Assembly (NCBI RefSeq): GCF_022749515.1
Contig: NZ_CP094242.1
Coordinates: forward strand, 1,054,001-1,118,000
DNA length: 64,000 bases
From: Morococcus cerebrosus
GTDB lineage: Bacteria; Pseudomonadota; Gammaproteobacteria; Burkholderiales; Neisseriaceae
Direction of reading: 5' to 3'
Each line of letters begins with the position of its first letter. Position 1 is the first letter of the stretch. Positions 41,362 to 48,878 of this stretch are shown here, piece by piece. Made by a program: the position numbers and the translations under genes. The notes under the pieces are model-generated. The model had not been told where the DNA came from, searched no databases, and worked only from the letters and a program-made list of their open reading frames with translations.

Positions 41362-42605
41362 TACCAAACCACTTCCTACACTTTCGACAACACGCAGCAT
41401 GGCGCAGACCTGTTTAACCTTGACGTTGCGGGCAATATCTACACCCGAATCATGAATCCGACCACTGCCGTTTTAGAAGAACGTGTCGCCCGTCTGGAAG
41501 GAGGCATTGCCGCATTGGCTGTTGCCAGCGGTATGGCGGCAATTACCTATGCCGTTCAAACATTGGTTGAAGCAGGCGACAACATCATCGCAACCAAAAC
41601 CCTCTACGGCGGCACATACAATTTCTTTGCACACAGCCTGCCGCGCCAAGGCATAGAAGTGCGCTTTATCGATCCTGCCAAACCTGAAGAAATCGCCGCC
41701 AATACCGACAGCCGAACCAAACTGGTGTATTGCGAATCCATCGGCAATCCCGCCATCAATGTCGTCGATATTCAGGCATTCGCCCAAGCCGCACACGCAC
41801 AAGGGCTGCCACTGATGGTGGACAACACCGTCGCTACGCCCACGCTGTTCCGTCCCATCGAACACGGCGCCGACATCGTTATCCAATCCTTGACTAAATA
41901 CATCGGCGGCCACGGCACAACGATTGGCGGTGCCATTATCGACGGCGGCAAATTCGAATGGGCAGGTAATCCGCGTTTTAACCGAACCTTCAACCAGCCG
42001 GACCCGTCCTACCACGGAGTAAACTACTGCGAGCATTTTGGTTCGGCCGCCTACATCGCCCGCGCCCGTGTCGTCCCGCTGCGCAATACCGGTGCCGCCC
42101 TATCGCCGCACAGCGCATTTTTACTGCTGCAAGGTTTGGAAACTCTCGCCCTGCGCATGGAGCGTCATTGTGAAAACGCCTTGAAAGTAGCCGAATTCTT
42201 AAAGAAACACCCGCAGGTCGAATGGGTAAACTATCCCGCCTTGCCTGACAGCCCGTACAAAAACTTAATCGACCGCGACTACGGCGGCAAAGCCTCTGGT
42301 TTGCTGAGTTTCGGCATTAAAGGCGGACACGAAGCCGGTGCAAAATTTATCGACGCACTGCAACTCTTCCTGCGCTTGGTAAATATCGGCGATGCCAAAT
42401 CGCTTGCCACCCATCCCGCCACCACTACCCACCGCCAGCTTGACGATACCGAACTTGCCGCAGCGGGCGTCAGTCCCGATATGGTACGCCTGAGCGTGGG
42501 CATCGAGCATATCGACGATTTGCTTGCCGACTTGGCGCAAGCATTGGACGCGGCATGGGTATAGGCAAATAACAACCGTAGTTAGATGAAAAAGCTTCCG
42601 CTTAA

Positions 42606-42663
42606 AAAGGTCGTCTGAAAATCGTTTTCTCATTTAGGAGAATACCTGTTTTCAGACGACTTC
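42606..42663 (+). terminator. DUS pair with structured loop after the sulfhydrylase gene
   Basis: AAAAGGTCGTCTGAAAA and TTTTCAGACGACTT flank an inner inverted repeat (TTCTC ... GAGAA). The hairpin is longer than the usual DUS terminators here. Confidence 0.7.
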
Positions 42664-43029
42664 AATAAATTACCGTCTTCGATGCGGACAAACACTCTAT
42701 TAATACAAAGAACCCGCTAATATGTAAGAATAAATGTCATGCACTATTCTTAATAATTTAAATAAATTTAGTTATCTCACTCGAACCGCATCAAAATACA
42801 ACTTATTAATTCTAATAAATTTTATGCTAAGGTATGGATCTATTATCCATTTGCATTTGCAAATAATTAAATCCGTTTCAACATTAACCGTCCTTATCCA
42901 TTTCAAAATAACTCATCCTCTCAGTAATCCCAGCAAAGTGAATATGCCTCCTAACTCGAAATAATATTAGACAAAATGTATAAAAATAATCCAATTCAAA
43001 AAGTAAATTCGTGTTTTTAGAAAAATAGA
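42664..43029. other. AT-rich region upstream of leuA
   Basis: About 365 bp of strikingly AT-rich sequence without a plausible gene. It includes the distal half (TTAGACAAAA, 42967-42976) of an inverted repeat whose other half lies inside the leuA promoter. I saw no leucine-codon leader peptide. Confidence 0.45.
42967..42976 (+). promoter_or_regulatory. Distal candidate operator half for leuA
   Basis: TTAGACAAAA is the exact inverted copy of TTTTGTCTAA at 43036-43045. The two are about 60 bp apart, a spacing compatible with looping or with two binding sites for one regulator. Confidence 0.4.
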
Positions 43030-43057
43030 TTGTCGTTTTGTCTAAAATGCGTATAAT
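43030..43057 (+). promoter_or_regulatory. leuA promoter with candidate operator in the spacer
   Basis: TTGTCG at 43030-43035, TATAAT at 43052-43057, 16-bp spacer. The spacer begins with TTTTGTCTAA (43036-43045), the inverted copy of the distal element, so a protein bound there would block polymerase. Confidence 0.6.
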
Positions 43058-43107
43058 CCCCTTCCAAAGCAAACCATAATTTCGATAAAGTTTGGACAAG
43101 GAACATC

Positions 43108-44901
43108 ATGCAATTAGACATTGACCGCTTAGTTGCTTATTTCGGCGGCGTGAATGCACTTGCCGAAGCGTTGAAACAGCACGATCCCGAAAATGCCGCA
43201 ACGACCGCCGCCATCTATAAATGGCGCACGCGTGGGTCGCTGCCTTTGGCGCAACTGCAAAAGCTGACCGCGCTGGCGGAAGCGCAAGGCAGGCCGCTGG
43301 ATTTGAATGCTTTTTTACAAAAAAACGAATCTCTGGAGAGAACAGAAATGACACAGACCAACCGCGTAATTATTTTCGACACCACCATGCGCGACGGCGA
43401 GCAGTCGCCCGGTGCATCCATGACCAAAGAGGAGAAAATCCGCATTGCCCGCCAGTTGGAGAAAATGGGCGTGGATGTGATTGAGGCGGGTTTCGCCGCC
43501 GCCAGCCCGGGCGATTTCGAATCGGTCAATGCGATTGCCAAAATCATCACCAAATCCACAGTCTGCTCGTTGGCGCGTGCCGTTGAAAACGATGTGCGCA
43601 AAGCGGGCGAAGCCGTTTCCCCCGCGCCGAAAAAACGCATCCATACCTTCATCGCCACCAGCCCCATCCACATGGAGCACAAACTGAAAATGAAGCCGCA
43701 GCAGGTCATCGATGCGGCGGTCAAAGCGGTGAAAATTGCCAAAGAATACACCGACGATGTGGAATTTTCCGCCGAAGACGCCGTGCGTTCGGATTTGGAC
43801 TTCCTCGCCAAAATCTTTACGGCGGTTATCGAAGCGGGCGCGACCACCATCAATATTCCCGATACCGTCGGCTACTCCATCCCTTCCGTGTGGTACGAGC
43901 GTATCAGCAACATCATCAAAAGCGTACCCAACGGCGACAAAGTAGTCTGGTCGACCCACTGCCACAACGACTTGGGTATGGCGGTTGCCAACTCGCTGGC
44001 CGCCGTTCAGGCAGGCGTGCGCCAAGTGGAATGCACCATCAACGGTTTGGGCGAACGCGCGGGCAATGCCAGCCTTGAAGAAATCGTGATGGCGTTGAAA
44101 GTGCGCCATGATTTGTTCGGCTTGGAAACCGGCATCGACACCACACAAATCGTGCCGGTATCCAAACTGGTGTCCACCATTACCGGCTATCCGATTCAGC
44201 CCAACAAAGCGGTGGTCGGCGCAAACGCCTTTGCACACGAATCAGGCATCCATCAGGACGGCGTGTTGAAACACCCCGAAACCTATGAAATCATGACTGC
44301 CGAATCGGTCGGCTGGTCAACCAACCGCCTGACCTTGGGCAAATTGTCCGGTCGCAGCGCGTTCCGCAGCAAACTGGCGGATTTGGGCATCGAGTTGGAA
44401 AGCGAAGAGGCGCTGAACGCCGCGTTTGCCCGCTTCAAAGAACTCGCCGACAAAAAACGTGAAATCTTCGATGAAGACCTGCACGCGTTGGTGTCCGACG
44501 AAATGGGCAGCATGAACGCCGAAAGCTACAAATTCATCTCCCAAAAAATCAGCACTGAAACCGGCGAAGAGCCGCGCGCCGACATCGTGTTCAGCATCAA
44601 AGGCGAAGAAAAACGCGCATCCGCCACAGGCTCCGGCCCTGTCGACGCGATTTTCAAAGCGATTGAGAGCGTGGCACAAAGCGGCGCGACTTTGCAGATT
44701 TACTCCGTCAACGCCGTAACGCAAGGCACGGAAAGCCAAGGCGAAACCAGCGTCCGTCTGGCGCGCGGCAACCGCGTCGTCAACGGACAAGGCGCGGATA
44801 CCGACGTTTTGGTCGCCACCGCCAAAGCCTACCTCTCCGCCTTGAGCAAACTGGAATTCGGTGCCGCCAAACCGAAAGCGCAGGGCAGCGGTACGATTTG
44901 A
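43108..44901 (+). CDS. leuA: 2-isopropylmalate synthase with N-terminal helix-turn-helix domain
   Basis: 597 residues. From Met81 ([22 protein letters not shown]) it is an ordinary LeuA of 517 residues, condensing acetyl-CoA and 2-oxoisovalerate in leucine synthesis: [33 protein letters not shown], and a C-terminal leucine-feedback domain. Residues 1-80 form a Cro/YdaS-like domain ([17 protein letters not shown] ... [20 protein letters not shown]) in the same frame with no stop. Both starts have good ribosome-binding sites: AAGGA before 43108 and GGAGAG before 43348. The gene may thus give an HTH-LeuA fusion, LeuA alone, or both. The promoter holds a candidate operator. Confidence 0.9.
   Translation: MQLDIDRLVAYFGGVNALAEALKQHDPENAATTAAIYKWRTRGSLPLAQLQKLTALAEAQGRPLDLNAFLQKNESLERTEMTQTNRVIIFDTTMRDGEQSPGASMTKEEKIRIARQLEKMGVDVIEAGFAAASPGDFESVNAIAKIITKSTVCSLARAVENDVRKAGEAVSPAPKKRIHTFIATSPIHMEHKLKMKPQQVIDAAVKAVKIAKEYTDDVEFSAEDAVRSDLDFLAKIFTAVIEAGATTINIPDTVGYSIPSVWYERISNIIKSVPNGDKVVWSTHCHNDLGMAVANSLAAVQAGVRQVECTINGLGERAGNASLEEIVMALKVRHDLFGLETGIDTTQIVPVSKLVSTITGYPIQPNKAVVGANAFAHESGIHQDGVLKHPETYEIMTAESVGWSTNRLTLGKLSGRSAFRSKLADLGIELESEEALNAAFARFKELADKKREIFDEDLHALVSDEMGSMNAESYKFISQKISTETGEEPRADIVFSIKGEEKRASATGSGPVDAIFKAIESVAQSGATLQIYSVNAVTQGTESQGETSVRLARGNRVVNGQGADTDVLVATAKAYLSALSKLEFGAAKPKAQGSGTI
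43335..43350 (+). promoter_or_regulatory. Internal ribosome-binding site and start for LeuA alone
   Basis: GGAGAG at 43335-43340 stands 7 bases before ATG at 43348, the conserved start of LeuA proteins. It lies inside the HTH-LeuA frame and decides whether a non-fused enzyme is made. Confidence 0.6.
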
Positions 44902-44934
44902 GCTTAAATGGTTTGATTTGATTTTTAAAAGCAA

Positions 44935-44981
44935 AGAGGTCGTCTGAAAACCGGATTTTGAGGTTTCAGACGACCTTTTTC
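44935..44981. terminator. Bidirectional DUS-pair terminator overlapping the EamA gene end
   Basis: AGAGGTCGTCTGAAAACC with inverted GGTTTCAGACGACCTTTTT. The right arm encodes the last codons of the convergent minus-strand transporter. Confidence 0.8.
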
Positions 44982-45826
44982 ATGACCGCCCGCTGTACCC
45001 CGAATATCGATACCAACACCAACGCAAATCCCGCCAGCGACTTCGCGTCCATCCCTTGCCCTAAAAACAGCCAGCCCAAGATAAATGCCGAGACAGGGCT
45101 GAGCAATCCTAGCGACGAAACCGCAGCAGGCGAAAGTTTGGCAATCCCTTTGAAAAACAACACATAAGCCAACACGGCACCAAACAGGCTCAAATACAGA
45201 TAGCCGCCGATATTGGCGGGGCTTAAAGATTCGAGCCGCGGTTCGGCAAGCAGCGCGACGGGCAGTAAAAACAAGCCGCCGATGAAAAGCTGCCAGCCGG
45301 TGAACGCCAATACGGGCAGCGAAGTGCGGCGGTGTTTCGACAAATACACGCCCAACGCCATCGCCGCCGCGCCCGCCAATGCCGCTAAAATGCCCGTCCC
45401 GTCATAGTGCGCCTGCGGCGACAAAACCAAAAGCGCAATCCCCAAAACCCCTGCCGCCGACCAAGCCCAAGCCGCTTTAGGCGGCATGGTTTTGCCGATT
45501 AACCAAGTGAACACCAGCACCATCAGCGTCTGCGTCGAACTCAAAACCGCCGCAAGTCCGCCCGGTAAGCGATACGCCGCCACAAACAACATGGCCTGAA
45601 AAAAGCCGATGTTCAAAAAACCGAGCAAGACAACGGTCGTCCATTCGCTGCGTTTAGGGATACGCCGCGTCCACGCCAACAGCAAAAGCCCGGCGGGTAA
45701 AACACGGATAAGCGCAGCAGTAAACGGCCTGTCCGGCGGCAGAAATTCGGTGGTTACGAGATAGGTGCTGCCCCAAATCAGCGGGGCGAACGCGGTGGTC
45801 AGGATGGTGGTAATGTGGTTTACCAT
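44966..45826 (-). CDS. EamA/DMT-family exporter
   Basis: 286 residues with ten predicted membrane helices in two EamA halves. Landmarks include APLIWGSTYLVTTEFLPP, AALIRVLPAGLLLLAW, and GLLSPVSAFILGWLFLGQ in the second half. Drug/metabolite transporters of this type export amino acids or other metabolites; the substrate is unknown. It is convergent with leuA, and its stop falls within the shared DUS terminator. Confidence 0.85.
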   Translation of the reverse strand: MVNHITTILTTAFAPLIWGSTYLVTTEFLPPDRPFTAALIRVLPAGLLLLAWTRRIPKRSEWTTVVLLGFLNIGFFQAMLFVAAYRLPGGLAAVLSSTQTLMVLVFTWLIGKTMPPKAAWAWSAAGVLGIALLVLSPQAHYDGTGILAALAGAAAMALGVYLSKHRRTSLPVLAFTGWQLFIGGLFLLPVALLAEPRLESLSPANIGGYLYLSLFGAVLAYVLFFKGIAKLSPAAVSSLGLLSPVSAFILGWLFLGQGMDAKSLAGFALVLVSIFGVQRAVMKKVV

Positions 45827-45922
45827 GATAGCTTCCCAATAAATTAGTACGTTCTTAAACAGTTTTTATTTTCAAATACTATTGAATTTCTTCCCTAACC
45901 TCCTCCTTACATTACAGAAGGC

Positions 45923-47002
45923 GGCGGATTCGCATTTGAAGTGCAACTTTCCATAACAGAAAAAGGCCAGTATGCGGTAGCATACGGCCTGTCCTGCAAG
46001 AAAGATTGCCATGAGCTACACACAACTGACCCAAGACGAACGATACCATATCCAATACCTGTCCCGCCACTGCACCATCGCCGAAATCGCCAAACAGCTC
46101 AACCGCCACAAAAGCACCATCAGCCGAGAAATCAAGCGGCACTGCATCCAAGGACAGCAATACAGCGCCGAAAAAGCACAGAAGCAAAGCCGGCTGACCA
46201 AACAGCACCGGCGAAAACCCTATAAGCTCGATTCGCAGCTGGTTCAACACATCGACACCCTTATCCGCCGCAAACTCAGTCCCGAACAAGTATGTGCCTA
46301 CCTGCATAAACACCACGGGATCACACTCCATCACAGCACCGTTTACCGCTACCTCCGCCAAGACAAAAGCAACGGCGGCACTTTGTGGCAACACCTCAGA
46401 ATATGCAGCAAACCCTACCGCAAACGCTACGGCAGCACATGGACCAGAGGCAAAGTGCCCGACCGCGTCGGCATAGAAAACCGACCTGCTATCGTCGACC
46501 AGAAAACCCGCATCGGCGATTGGGAGGCCGACACCATCGTCGGCAAAAATCAGAAAAGCGCGTTATTGACCTTGGTCGAACGCACTACCCGCTACACCAT
46601 CATCTGCAAATTAAAGAACTTAAAAGCCGAAGACACTGCCCGGGCGGCCATTAGGGTATTAAAGGCATATAAAGCCAGAGTCCACACCATCACCATGGAT
46701 AACGGCAAAGAGTTCCACCAACACACCAAAATAGCCAAAGCCTTGAAGGCGAAAACCTATTTTTGCCGCCCTTACCATTCTTGGGAGAAAGGGCTGAATG
46801 AGAACACCAATGGACTCATCCGGCAATATTTCCCCAAACAAACCGATTTCCGAAACATCAGCGATCGGGAGATACGCAGGGTTCAAGATGAGTTGAACCA
46901 CCGGCCGAGAAAAACACTTGGCTACGAAACGCCAAGTGTTTTATTCTTGAATCTGTTCCAACCACTGGTACCCTGGTGTTGCACTTGAAATCCGAATCCA
47001 AG
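45923..47002 (+). mobile_element. IS1655 copy E
   Basis: 1080 bp with standard ends and a GGC duplication (45920-45922 and 47003-47005). The target was ACAGAAGGCCAATA, which is not a DUS. It sits about 95 bp upstream of the EamA gene start. Confidence 0.93.
46011..46988 (+). CDS. IS1655 transposase with stop-codon loss (copy E)
   Basis: 325 residues. The normal TAG stop after LVP has become TGG, so four residues (WCCT) are added before a TGA inside the right terminal repeat. The catalytic and HTH residues are unchanged. Whether the extended tail affects activity is unknown. Confidence 0.9.
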   Translation: MSYTQLTQDERYHIQYLSRHCTIAEIAKQLNRHKSTISREIKRHCIQGQQYSAEKAQKQSRLTKQHRRKPYKLDSQLVQHIDTLIRRKLSPEQVCAYLHKHHGITLHHSTVYRYLRQDKSNGGTLWQHLRICSKPYRKRYGSTWTRGKVPDRVGIENRPAIVDQKTRIGDWEADTIVGKNQKSALLTLVERTTRYTIICKLKNLKAEDTARAAIRVLKAYKARVHTITMDNGKEFHQHTKIAKALKAKTYFCRPYHSWEKGLNENTNGLIRQYFPKQTDFRNISDREIRRVQDELNHRPRKTLGYETPSVLFLNLFQPLVPWCCT

Positions 47003-47155
47003 GGCCAATAAAAACAAAGATAACTTCTGATTGATAAAAAAAGAAGGTTACTGTAACCAAAATAGCCGATGTATAATTATATTCTTCCTAATAAGGTCAT
47101 TTGGGATCAGTTTTGATTTCAGACGACCTATTTCATCAACCCAATCTAAGGAACT

Positions 47156-47605
47156 ATGATGTCCGCCAAACCTTTTCTGCTCTGCCTGCTTCTCGCTTCC
47201 CCTGCCGCTTTTGCCGGCAATCTGTCCTGCCATGAAAGCCCGAAATCTACGGGCAACCCCGAACTCGATTCCATCGTGACCCGCTACGAATGCCGTTACA
47301 CCGGTTCGCTGCAACAAGCTTATTCCGCCTTTATGAAGCAAGGTTACAACGGCGAAGCGCCCTACCCTAAGACCGTTCCTTCCACTCTGCCGCGCAAAAA
47401 CCTGACCTTGAACAAAAAAGAAAAAATGGAATGCGGCAACGAACCCGAAATTTCCGAATGGTCTCTCAAACTGCGCCGTAAAAATCCCAATCATATCGAT
47501 ATGAAATACCAAGGTTCGGATTGCGCTTCAGCCATTACTACCGAGACGGAATTTAACCGCAAAGGAAAAACCGTCAAAATTATTCACAAAGTTTACGCCT
47601 CATAA
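47156..47605 (+). CDS. Secreted protein of unknown function
   Basis: 149 residues with a signal peptide (FLLCLLLASPAAFAG, cleavage after AFA). The mature part has four cysteines (LSCHESPK, RYECRY, MECGNE, SDCAS), suggesting two disulfides, and a basic stretch RKNLTLNKKEK. AAGGA precedes the start. Probably periplasmic. I do not recognise the family. It has a DUS upstream (TTTCAGACGACCT) and no DUS terminator immediately downstream. Confidence 0.7.
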   Translation: MMSAKPFLLCLLLASPAAFAGNLSCHESPKSTGNPELDSIVTRYECRYTGSLQQAYSAFMKQGYNGEAPYPKTVPSTLPRKNLTLNKKEKMECGNEPEISEWSLKLRRKNPNHIDMKYQGSDCASAITTETEFNRKGKTVKIIHKVYAS

Positions 47606-47719
47606 GCGGATAACATCCATATCGTGAAATTTGGCGTTTGCCGCATCATGGGTGGGACTACGGATAAACTGATACGAAATGGCAAACCCACTCCGTAGCA
47701 GTTTAATCAGGAGTCCCAC

Positions 47720-48412
47720 TTATTCCGTCAGCGCCGCATCTACCGCCGCAAGCGCATGGATGGCGGTGCTGTCGAACACGGGTAGCGGGCTGTCGGCTTC
47801 GTTCACAAGCAGGCAGATTTCGGTGCAGCCGAGTATCACGCCCTGCGCGCCTTCCTTTTTCAGACGACCTATCACGTCGTAAAAGTAGCGGGCGGATTCG
47901 GGGCGGATGCGGTTCAGGCACAGTTCGTCAAAAATAATGCGGTGGATTTCGTCTTGTTCGGCGGCGGTCGGAGTTATGGTTTGTACGCCCTGCGAACCCA
48001 TGCGCTCCGTATAAAAACCGTCGCTCATGGTAAAGCGCGTACCGAGCAGGCCGACGGCGGACAAGCCCTGCCGTTTGATGGCGGCGGCAGTCGCATCGAC
48101 GACGTGCAGCAAGGGGATGCCGGCCGCCTGTTCGATGGCGGGGGCGACTTTGTGCATGGTGTTGGTGGCAAGCAGCAAAAAATCCGCGCCGCCCGCTTCC
48201 AGCTTCCGCGCGCTTTGCGCCAACACGTTTCCTGCCGCCGCCCAATCGCCGCTTTTCTGCAAACGGACGATTTCTTCAAAATCCACGCTGTCAAGTAGGA
48301 TTTTGGCACTGCGGTTGCCGCCCAAACGGCGGTTGGTCTCGCGGTTGATGATTTGGTAGTAGAGCACGGTGCTTTCGGGACTCATGCCGCCGATGATGCC
48401 TATGGTTTTCAT
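47720..48412 (-). CDS. Aspartate/glutamate racemase family protein
   Basis: A 230-residue PLP-independent racemase fold. It starts MKTIGIIGGMSPESTVLYYQ. Two active-site cysteine regions are expected: ATNTMHK occupies the first position with Thr-Met rather than Cys, and GVILGCTEI carries the second cysteine. The first catalytic residue therefore looks replaced, as in the YgeA-like or amino-acid-binding subgroup, so activity is uncertain. The start at 48412 is the conserved one. 38 bp downstream of the YjbR gene on the same strand. Confidence 0.82.
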   Translation of the reverse strand: MKTIGIIGGMSPESTVLYYQIINRETNRRLGGNRSAKILLDSVDFEEIVRLQKSGDWAAAGNVLAQSARKLEAGGADFLLLATNTMHKVAPAIEQAAGIPLLHVVDATAAAIKRQGLSAVGLLGTRFTMSDGFYTERMGSQGVQTITPTAAEQDEIHRIIFDELCLNRIRPESARYFYDVIGRLKKEGAQGVILGCTEICLLVNEADSPLPVFDSTAIHALAAVDAALTE

Positions 48413-48450
48413 GTTTTTTCCTTTCGTTTGATGTGTGAAGTTAATCAATC

Positions 48451-48801
48451 CTAGCGTGTCAGCACGAAGCTGTCGTCTATCAGCCGCCACACGTTTTCTG
48501 CGGGCGTTTGCGCCAATACAATACTCAACCAGTGTTCTTTGTTCATGTGGTAGGCGGGCAGGATGCCTGCCGTCGCGCGCCATGCGCCGATGTGTTCGGG
48601 GCGGCATTTGACGTTGACGATTTCCGTCAGACCGCCCTCGCCCATGCCCAATTTTTCAGACGGCACGGGCATATACAGGCAGAACCATTTGCGGTTGCCT
48701 GTGTGGCGGAACACGGCAAAGTCGGGAGATTTCGCCCACGGATATTCCGCCGCCGCGCCGTAACGTTCGGCCAGTCCGTCAAACAGGGTTGTTCGGTTCA
48801 T
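48451..48801 (-). CDS. MmcQ/YjbR family protein
   Basis: 116 residues of the YjbR (CyaY-like fold) family: AEYPWAKSPDFAVFRHTGNRKWFCLYMPV, VNVKCRPEHIGAWR, and PAYHMNKEHWLSIVL. Possibly DNA-binding; function poorly known. Likely co-transcribed with the racemase gene downstream. Confidence 0.82.
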   Translation of the reverse strand: MNRTTLFDGLAERYGAAAEYPWAKSPDFAVFRHTGNRKWFCLYMPVPSEKLGMGEGGLTEIVNVKCRPEHIGAWRATAGILPAYHMNKEHWLSIVLAQTPAENVWRLIDDSFVLTR

Positions 48802-48878
48802 GGCGTTTCTTTCTTTAATAGTGGGTTAAGGTTCGGGTCGGGCATCAAGACCCGCCTGCCGAGTTTTCAGACGACCTC

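Larger units (their letters stand above)
40382..42564 (+). pseudogene. O-acetyl/succinylhomoserine sulfhydrylase gene split by an IS630-family element
   Basis: The first 25 codons (MKRETIALHAGYQFEPTTKS...) run from 40382 to the IS at 40459. The rest resumes at 41362 (IYQTTSYTFDNTQHGADLFN) and ends at 42564. Removing 903 bp plus one TA restores a continuous PLP enzyme of about 427 residues: PLP lysine in SLTKYIGGHGTTIGG, RIMNPT, EGGIAALAVASGMAA, and the insertion typical of the MetY/homocysteine-synthase branch (FNQPDPSYHGVNY). It would make homocysteine directly from activated homoserine and sulfide. An internal ATG at 41452 could give a truncated protein lacking the N terminus. Confidence 0.88.

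Noticed and set aside
41452..42564. Intact 370-residue sulfhydrylase starting at 41452
   Set aside because: The upstream codons continue in frame to the IS630 boundary and the N-terminal piece lies on the other side, so this is the 3' part of a split gene.
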